From Deltaproteobacteria bacterium (GTDB lineage: Bacteria; Desulfobacterota; Syntrophia; Syntrophales; UBA2192): a stretch of DNA of 19,491 nucleotides. Position numbers and translations under genes: made by a program. The notes under the pieces are model-generated. The model had not been told where the DNA came from and did not search any database. It saw only the letters and a program-made list of their open reading frames with translations. Of the stretch, positions 15,081 to 19,491 are shown in pieces (positions within the stretch are counted from its first letter, which is position 1; every line of letters begins with the position of its first letter). The stretch lies in assembly GCA_026388445.1 (NCBI GenBank), contig JAPLJU010000169.1, forward strand, positions 1-19,491, read 5' to 3'.

Positions 15081-15644
15081 ATGAAGACAGCCCTCCTGGT
15101 CGTCGACATCCAGAACGATTATTTCCCGAAGGGGAAAATGGAGCTCGAGGGGAGCATCGAGGCGAGCCTGAGAGCGAAGGAGATTCTCGAACTTATCCGA
15201 GCGGAAAAATTACCCGTTATTTTCATCCAGCACATATCCGTCCAGAAGGGGGCTGCATTCTTCCTGCCGGACACGGAAGGCGTTCTCATCCATGAAAATG
15301 TCAGGCCCCTGCCCGATGAAACCGTCATCCGGAAACACTACCCGAACAGTTTCCGGGACACGGTGCTTCTTGATCATTTAAAAAAAGAGCAGATCGGAAG
15401 ACTTTTGGTCTGCGGCATGATGACGAGCATGTGCATCGACGCGACCGTGAGGGCGGCCTTCGATTACGGCTTCCAGTGCGTCGTCATCCATGACGCCTGC
15501 GCGACGAGGTCGCTCAAATTTAAAGATACCATTATCCCCGCAAGCCACGTCCACGGGGCGTTTCTCGCCGCCCTGGGATCTGTCTATGCCAGGGTGATGA
15601 GCACGTCGGAAGTCATCGAAAAAAAGATCTACAAATCTTCATGA
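15081..15644 (+). CDS. Isochorismatase-family cysteine hydrolase
   Basis: A 187-residue cysteine hydrolase of the isochorismatase-like superfamily (nicotinamidases, N-carbamoylsarcosine amidases, isochorismatases). The triad is visible: Asp9 in VVDIQNDYF, Lys85 in IRKHYPNSF, and Cys118 in CGMMTSMCIDATVRAA, with the family cis-peptide region before the Cys. Single domain, cytoplasmic. The pattern around Asp9 (QNDYFPKGKMELEG) recalls nicotinamidase-like members, but the metal-site His set of nicotinamidases is not evident, so the amide or ether substrate is open. AGAGGA precedes the ATG. It sits 43 bases after the metallopeptidase and 21 bases before rnk. Confidence 0.88.
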   Translation: MKTALLVVDIQNDYFPKGKMELEGSIEASLRAKEILELIRAEKLPVIFIQHISVQKGAAFFLPDTEGVLIHENVRPLPDETVIRKHYPNSFRDTVLLDHLKKEQIGRLLVCGMMTSMCIDATVRAAFDYGFQCVVIHDACATRSLKFKDTIIPASHVHGAFLAALGSVYARVMSTSEVIEKKIYKSS

Positions 15645-15665
15645 AAAAGATCGAGGAGGTCGGAT

Positions 15666-16079
15666 ATGGCTATGAAGCCTCCAATCACGATATCCAGTAC
15701 CGATCTGGATCGCATCGAAAGCGTGCTTGATTCGTCATCTTCGAAGCGCCTTCCGGCATTGGATCAGCTTCGAGAAGAATTGGACCGCGCCAAGATTGTT
15801 GAACCGGAAAACATGCCCCCCGGGGTCATCACGATGAATTCCTCCGCCCGGTGTGTCGATGAAAAAAGCAACAAAGAATATCACTTCACGCTTGTCTATC
15901 CATCAGACGCAAACGTGGATCAAAACAGGGTATCTATTCTCTCCCCCATGGGAAGCGCCATGCTCGGTCTTGCGGAAGGACAATCCATAGAATGGGAACT
16001 ACCAGGAGGTCGTCAACTGAAGCTCCGGGTACTGGAAGTCACCTATCAGCCCGAAGCGGAAGGGGAATATGACCGATGA
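15666..16079 (+). CDS. rnk: Regulator of nucleoside diphosphate kinase (Rnk)
   Basis: A 137-residue Rnk-family protein: a short N-terminal coiled-coil with DQLREELDRAKIV, then a GreA/GreB C-terminal domain (RCVDEKSNKEYHFTLVYPSD, SILSPMGSAMLGLAEGQSIEW, RQLKLRVLEV). In relatives this domain binds RNA polymerase; Rnk lacks the long GreA coiled-coil tip and so does not cleave the transcript. GAGGAGGT lies upstream of the ATG. It is the last gene before a strong terminator and is 21 bases from the hydrolase gene, indicating a shared mRNA. The symbol follows the family; regulation of Ndk itself has not been shown here. Confidence 0.88.
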   Translation: MAMKPPITISSTDLDRIESVLDSSSSKRLPALDQLREELDRAKIVEPENMPPGVITMNSSARCVDEKSNKEYHFTLVYPSDANVDQNRVSILSPMGSAMLGLAEGQSIEWELPGGRQLKLRVLEVTYQPEAEGEYDR

Positions 16080-16122
16080 CCTCTGAATGAGTTTTGTCGG
16101 CACCTATTTTGCTCTTGAAGGG

Positions 16123-16152
16123 AGGCAGGGTTGACCCTGCCTTTCGTTTTTT
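16123..16152 (+). terminator. Strong intrinsic terminator after rnk
   Basis: An 8-bp stem AGGCAGGG (16123-16130) / CCCTGCCT (16135-16142), TTGA loop, then TTCGTTTTTT. On the minus strand there is no U-tract, so it works only for the plus-strand transcript. Confidence 0.9.
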
Positions 16153-16263
16153 GCATATCACCGCCCGCAAATGGATGCGGTTCTTTGCTCCTAGTTTTTT
16201 CCCTGAAACCGGTAATCAGGATAATCTCCTCGCTCAACACACCGTCGGGCCCACTGCCGATCA

Positions 16264-16974
16264 TCACTCTTTTTTCCCTGTCCGTTTCTTCCTTGCTGCC
16301 GTGTAGATCGCCGTTGGTGGGATGTTCTCCCCCTCACCCCTGTCAGCGACGAGATCGACCCTGACATCTGTATAGCAAACGCGCAGTCTCCGCTCGAGGT
16401 CCGGCTCGGGCCGGCCGGCCCATACGCCGAGGATACCCCCCGGAACAAGACACCTCCTCATCATTCTCAATCCCTGGTGGGTATATAGAGAGGCATTCTT
16501 CTCATTGAGCAGATAAGAAGGCCCATTGTCCACGTCCATGAGGATGACCTCGAAACGCGCCCCGGTTTCCCTGAGGAGATCGAGGACGTCTCCGCAGTAC
16601 AGTCTCAATCGCGGATCGGAAAGGGTGTCTTTGTTGAACGCCTTCAGGAAAGTCCCGTTCCACCGGATGATGGCTTCCTCGAGTTCCGCGACAATCACCT
16701 CGCCCACGCGCCTGTCATCGAGGACCTCCCTCAGCGTGAGGCTGAGTCCCAGCCCCCCCACGAGGACCCTTCTCCCCTCCTTCTGATCCAGCCGGTTCAG
16801 CGATGCCCTGGCGAGGAGTCGCGAAGTGGGCTCGTCCGACGTGGACATGGCGAAACGGCCGTCGATCCGGATCTCGTGGTGCACACCGGCAGGCGTATGT
16901 CTTTCAAGGAGGATGAGCTCCCCTCCCCTGCCCTGTGCGGTATCCAGAACCCTGGACCGATCATCCGGATTCAC
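16264..16974 (-). CDS. Spermidine-synthase-fold protein, probably not a polyamine synthase
   Basis: A 236-residue protein with the spermidine synthase layout: N-terminal beta hairpin (HHEIRIDGRFAMSTSDE, about 32-48), then a class I methyltransferase fold with VLVGGLGLSLTLREVL (motif I, 70-85), VAELEEAI (acidic residue Glu97), GDVLDLL and VILMDVDNGPSY (Asp147/Asp149). True SpeE enzymes carry a YHE substrate motif after the hairpin; here the matching segment is DEPTSRLLARASL, so putrescine is unlikely to be the substrate. It starts with GTG at 16974, with AGAGG eight bases upstream. It diverges from the MarR gene and shares its AT-rich intergenic region, so MarR could control it too. SAM-dependent function inferred from the fold. 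Confidence 0.8.
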   Translation of the reverse strand: MNPDDRSRVLDTAQGRGGELILLERHTPAGVHHEIRIDGRFAMSTSDEPTSRLLARASLNRLDQKEGRRVLVGGLGLSLTLREVLDDRRVGEVIVAELEEAIIRWNGTFLKAFNKDTLSDPRLRLYCGDVLDLLRETGARFEVILMDVDNGPSYLLNEKNASLYTHQGLRMMRRCLVPGGILGVWAGRPEPDLERRLRVCYTDVRVDLVADRGEGENIPPTAIYTAARKKRTGKKE

Positions 16975-16998
16975 GAAAAAACCTCTAGAAAAAACACG

Positions 16999-17027
16999 TT
17001 GACAATAGATAAGCCTTCAATTATTGA
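16999..17027 (+). promoter_or_regulatory. Candidate promoter of the MarR gene
   Basis: Perfect TTGACA (16999-17004), 17 bases, then TATTGA (17022-17027, 3/6). The AT-rich surround supports a promoter, and the -10 overlaps a perfect palindrome, as expected of repression at this point. Confidence 0.5.
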
Positions 17028-17040
17028 TATATCAAATATT
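17019..17040 (+). promoter_or_regulatory. Palindromic MarR operator candidate
   Basis: TTGATATATCAA (17024-17035) is a perfect 12-bp palindrome inside a 22-bp imperfect one (18 of 22 bases paired). It overlaps the proposed -10 and lies 31 bases before the MarR start. Operators with TTG...CAA arms at such spots are typical for MarR dimers. Confidence 0.55.
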
Positions 17041-17066
17041 TACCAACCAAACAAGGGGGACACCCC

Positions 17067-17498
17067 GTGCCAACGGATGACAGATTCATTTACATGGTTT
17101 CGATGGCGCAGCATACTCTGCGGACTTACCTCAACAGCCTTTTTTCGAAAGAGGGGATGAAGATCACCCCCCCTCAGGCCACCCTCCTGTTTCTGCTGCA
17201 GGAACGGGACGGTCGGATCATGTCGGAGCTCGGTCAGGTCATCGGTGTCGACAACTCGGCCATCACGGGCCTCGTGGACCGGCTGGAAAAGGCCGGGCTG
17301 GTCATAAGAAAGCTCAATCCCGAAGACCGGCGGTCGCTCCTCATCTATATCACCCCCGGCGGTCGCAAAGAAGCAAAAAAAGCGGAAGCCATCATCCGAA
17401 GAGTCAATGAAAGCATCAAAGCAGGTTTTTCCGCCCGGGAACTGGATACTTTCAAAAAAATCCTCAACAGTTTTTTCGAAATGTTCAGGAGCAGGTAA
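17067..17498 (+). CDS. MarR-family transcription regulator
   Basis: A 143-residue MarR protein: an N-terminal dimerisation helix, the winged helix-turn-helix with TPPQATLLFLLQERDGRIMSE (about 34-54), recognition helix region NSAITGLVDRLEKAGLV, the wing KLNPEDRRSLLIYITPGG, and a long C-terminal helix. GTG start with GGGGG (17055-17059) seven bases upstream; ATG 17097 would lose the first helix start. It probably represses its own promoter through the palindrome at 17019-17040 and responds to a small phenolic or redox ligand. The QueG-like Fe-S gene follows at 54 bases with the same direction and is the likely target. Confidence 0.9.
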   Translation: MPTDDRFIYMVSMAQHTLRTYLNSLFSKEGMKITPPQATLLFLLQERDGRIMSELGQVIGVDNSAITGLVDRLEKAGLVIRKLNPEDRRSLLIYITPGGRKEAKKAEAIIRRVNESIKAGFSARELDTFKKILNSFFEMFRSR

Positions 17499-17552
17499 AG
17501 ACACGATTCCTTGCCGGAAAAAAAGACCATCAACAGCATCAAGGAGGTTTGT

Positions 17553-18332
17553 ATGAGTAAGGAAGAAATCAGAAAATACGCTCAGGACCTCGGTATGGAT
17601 GTCGTGGGTTTCGCATCCCTCGATGACTATCAGTCCAGGAAATCTCCGGATCCACGTACCATTTTGCCGAAGGCCAAATCGATCATCGTCCTGGGGCATC
17701 GGATGATCGACGGTGCCCTGGACAGCAAGAACCCCCGGGTAAACATGGTCGGCCGGATGACGGTCATGGATACCTCCAAGAGCCACCTCTATCTCACGGC
17801 CCGGTACGTGGAGAGAAAATTCAGGGTCAGAACGTCTCCCGTCCTCTCATCCTACCCCCTCGACATGGAGGCACCGACGCTCGGGCTTATCGGGGACCTG
17901 TCGCTGAGGCACGCGGCAGTCGCAGCCGGTCTCGGTGTTTTCGGCCGTCACAACCTCGTCATCCACCCGCGCTTCGGGTCCCGCGTGAGTTTCACGGGGC
18001 TTCTGACGGAATTGCCCCTGGTCTCGGACTCGCCTGTCCGGGAAGAACTCTGCGACAACTGCGGTCTCTGTGTAGAGGCCTGTCCCGGCCGGGCCCTCGA
18101 GATGGAGGGTCGAACGGACGAAATGAAGTGCCTGCGGGCTTCGCAGCCTTTCGGCATCGGGAGCGCTTTCGGTTACATACGGCGATTTCTCGGCAAGTCT
18201 CCCGACGAGCAGTTGGCCCTGCTCAAAGAGCCCCGGTTCATGAGCCTCTACCAGGCATCCTTCATCGGTTTTCAGTACGCGTGTTTCAACTGCATCGCCG
18301 TTTGCCCGCTGGGCGACATGTGCCCCGGATAG
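17553..18332 (+). CDS. Second QueG-like 4Fe-4S protein (short form)
   Basis: A 259-residue Fe-S protein in the epoxyqueuosine reductase/reductive-dehalogenase-like superfamily. The N-terminal part has the family pattern (GMDVVGFASLDDY, LPKAKSIIVLGHRM, AVAAGLGVFGRHNL). Two ferredoxin-like clusters follow: CDNCGLCVEACP (Cys167, 170, 173, 177) and Cys193 with CFNCIAVCP (Cys244, 247, 251), plus Cys257. It lacks the HEAT region of the other QueG-like protein and is well below QueG length (about 370), with only weak likeness to it beyond the shared pattern. Start ATG 17553 has AAGGAGG eight bases upstream. It is paired with the MarR gene and convergent with the TPR gene; no terminator fits in the 24-base gap. 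Cobalamin use is possible but not shown. Confidence 0.78.
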   Translation: MSKEEIRKYAQDLGMDVVGFASLDDYQSRKSPDPRTILPKAKSIIVLGHRMIDGALDSKNPRVNMVGRMTVMDTSKSHLYLTARYVERKFRVRTSPVLSSYPLDMEAPTLGLIGDLSLRHAAVAAGLGVFGRHNLVIHPRFGSRVSFTGLLTELPLVSDSPVREELCDNCGLCVEACPGRALEMEGRTDEMKCLRASQPFGIGSAFGYIRRFLGKSPDEQLALLKEPRFMSLYQASFIGFQYACFNCIAVCPLGDMCPG

Positions 18333-18356
18333 AGTAAGATGGCGTGATGGAGGGGA

Positions 18357-19256
18357 TCAGAAGATACCGGAGAAGCCGGTGAACTGGTCTTTTGAAGGAT
18401 CCATTGAAAGGCCGTAGCTGTCTTTGCCCTTGTAGCGGAACTCGATGTGGCCGGGATCGATGGTCGCGTCCGCCGTTTCGTTCTGGTAGACCCTGAAGAA
18501 AACCGTCGCCGTCAGATTCAGCGCATCATAGACAACGTAATCCGGGATGAAGGGAAGCTGCGTTTCCGTCTCGGAAATTTCAAGGCCGAAATTGTAGAGT
18601 GCCGGTGCGGCCCCGTCGGCCCTCGAGATCTCCCAGTTTGCCGGATTCTCGACGGATTCCCTGTCCAGGGCCTTGTCGAACTGGAACTTCATGCTGAATA
18701 TCTTGTATGCGCCGGCACTGGAAAGCGAGGAATCAAGGAGAGACACGGGCGTATTCATCGACAGGTAAAACGGAAACGTGCTTTCTGAATAGGCAAACTC
18801 GATCTTCGGGGTGTCGACCTTGTAGACATACCGGCTCAGGACCTCCCCGAGGTAGTTGTTCACGCTGGGATCGAGCTTGACCGCTTTCTCATACTCGGCA
18901 ATGGCCTCGTCGTAGCGATCCTCTGCATAGAGGAGGTTGCCGAGATTGATGAGGGTTGAACCCGAGTAAGGGTTCAGCTTCAGATAGGCCTGGTATTCGC
19001 TCACGGCCTGATCTACGTTGTCGAGCTTCACATAGGAGCTTGCCAGGTACTTCACGGCATCGGGGGCGGTTGAAGAGTCGGGGGTGAGGGAGATAGAAAT
19101 CCTGAATTCCTTGACGGCCGCGCTGTAATCTTCTTTCTGGTACAGCGTGACGCCCCTGGAAAGGGCGCTGTCCGAAATCGCCTGCAGCTTGTCTCTGCTG
19201 GATATGGTCGCAGCAAACAGCGCCTCCGCCGTTGCCGCCAGGTCTATAGAAAACAT
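18357..19256 (-). CDS. TPR protein with C-terminal beta-rich domain
   Basis: A 299-residue protein with three tetratricopeptide repeats at about residues 28-61, 66-96 and 99-132 (YSAAVKEFRISISLTPDS, VDQAVSEYQAYLKLNPYS, YDEAIAEYEKAVKLDPS). The second half (about 145-299) is beta-rich, with FSMKFQFDKALDRESVENPANWEI and FFRVYQNETADATIDPGHIEF, which resembles SbsA-like or other Ig-like folds of surface proteins. No signal peptide is apparent: the start MFSIDLAATAEALFAA is a helix, not a classic signal. The ribosome site is only AGGATGGGA. Function unknown; a scaffold for protein contacts is likely. Overlap with neighbours is nil, and its 3' end nearly meets the Fe-S gene. Confidence 0.75.
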   Translation of the reverse strand: MFSIDLAATAEALFAATISSRDKLQAISDSALSRGVTLYQKEDYSAAVKEFRISISLTPDSSTAPDAVKYLASSYVKLDNVDQAVSEYQAYLKLNPYSGSTLINLGNLLYAEDRYDEAIAEYEKAVKLDPSVNNYLGEVLSRYVYKVDTPKIEFAYSESTFPFYLSMNTPVSLLDSSLSSAGAYKIFSMKFQFDKALDRESVENPANWEISRADGAAPALYNFGLEISETETQLPFIPDYVVYDALNLTATVFFRVYQNETADATIDPGHIEFRYKGKDSYGLSMDPSKDQFTGFSGIF

Positions 19257-19317
19257 TTCATCCCATCCTGGGTATAACTATTCTTCTTATCTTTATTTCG
19301 GCAGAAATTGCTAATTC

Positions 19318-19346
19318 TTGAGTAAAATTAAATGAGTAATTATAAT
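19318..19346 (+). promoter_or_regulatory. Sigma70-type promoter at the right edge
   Basis: TTGAGT (19318-19323), 17 bases, perfect TATAAT (19341-19346). It points away from the TPR gene and into the truncated gene at the right edge; predicted start near 19353. Confidence 0.65.
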
Positions 19347-19352
19347 GGGTTA

Positions 19353-19444
19353 TGAAACCCGGTGGCCCTCCAGCCGGAAATCTCTGTAACCTTCGGGCTG
19401 TCCTTTCCGTCTTAAGGGTAAAAATCGTAACGAAAGGAGGTTTT
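19353..19444 (+). promoter_or_regulatory. Structured 5' leader with sequestrable ribosome site
   Basis: About 90 bases between the predicted transcription start and the truncated gene. Stem A: CCGG-TGG with CCA-(G)-CCGG around loop CCCT (19359-19378). Stem B: CAGCC (19371-19375) with GGCTG (19396-19400), which competes with stem A for the same CAGCC. Stem C: TCCTTTC (19401-19407) pairs perfectly with GAAAGGA (19432-19438), hiding the Shine-Dalgarno AAAGGAGG. This looks like a translational control element; no known riboswitch family was recognised. Confidence 0.4.
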
Positions 19445-19491
19445 ATTGATCCACAGATCCTTGGGCCTGCCATCGTCATTCTTGTCGGTCT
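19445..19491 (+). CDS. Start of a gene cut by the window edge (frame unsettled)
   Basis: A strong ribosome site AAAGGAGG (19433-19440) sits before the window end, but no ATG follows. Two frames remain open: TTG at 19446 (MIHRSLGLPSSFLSV) or ATT at 19445 (IDPQILGPAIVILVG, hydrophobic). The second is open further upstream to an ATG at 19352, but that would include the leader. Too little sequence is present to say what the protein is. Confidence 0.3.
   Translation, partial: MDPQILGPAIVILVG

Noticed and set aside
1..19491. CRISPR arrays, IS elements, integrases, rRNA or complete tRNA genes
   Set aside because: None of the regular repeats, transposase motifs or conserved RNA cores were seen on either strand.

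Overview
The window looks like chromosome from an anaerobic deltaproteobacterium (Desulfobacterota, perhaps of the Syntrophobacterales/Syntrophus type). This is inferred from the gene families present (two QueG-like 4Fe-4S proteins, a 4-hydroxybutyryl-CoA dehydratase relative, a Cys-type sulfatase, Rnk, a YpfJ-type protease) and from a moderately GC-rich composition with strong AGGAGG ribosome sites. No rRNA, tRNA, CRISPR array, transposase or phage gene was seen.

Layout. The left end holds the tail of an unidentified gene with its terminator (2-192), an exported sulfatase (284-2059) and a small zinc-ribbon protein (2162-2374). A good sigma70 promoter then drives an acetamidase/formamidase that carries a zinc-ribbon insert (2771-4069), closed by a strong terminator. 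Next comes a possible acyl-CoA-related group: a TIGR04076 protein, a hotdog thioesterase and a divergent 4-hydroxybutyryl-CoA dehydratase homologue (4240-6549). A small membrane protein, a patatin-like lipase and an isoprenylcysteine methyltransferase-like membrane protein follow (6636-8817). The roughly 780-base gap after that contains a 38-residue membrane mini-protein on the minus strand with a strong ribosome site (8976-9092). After it come an exported metallophosphoesterase (9595-10722), then a QueG-like Fe-S protein with two cupins (10875-12793).

In the right half, a META/HslJ-domain protein (minus) and a lysophospholipid acyltransferase (plus) diverge. A run of metallopeptidase, isochorismatase-family hydrolase and Rnk (14183-16079) ends in a strong terminator. 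A spermidine-synthase-fold protein (minus) and a MarR regulator (plus) diverge from an AT-rich promoter containing a perfect 12-bp palindrome; MarR is followed by a second QueG-like Fe-S protein, a probable two-gene unit. A TPR protein (minus) and, at the right edge, a sigma70 promoter with a structured leader and the start of a truncated gene finish the window.

Most points of interest are variants of known families rather than one new system: a dehydratase homologue lacking the cluster His ligand, the zinc-ribbon acetamidase, the MarR/Fe-S pair with its operator, the hidden small membrane protein, and the terminal leader whose ribosome site can be sequestered by an upstream complementary stretch. 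No multi-gene system that is clearly undescribed could be demonstrated.
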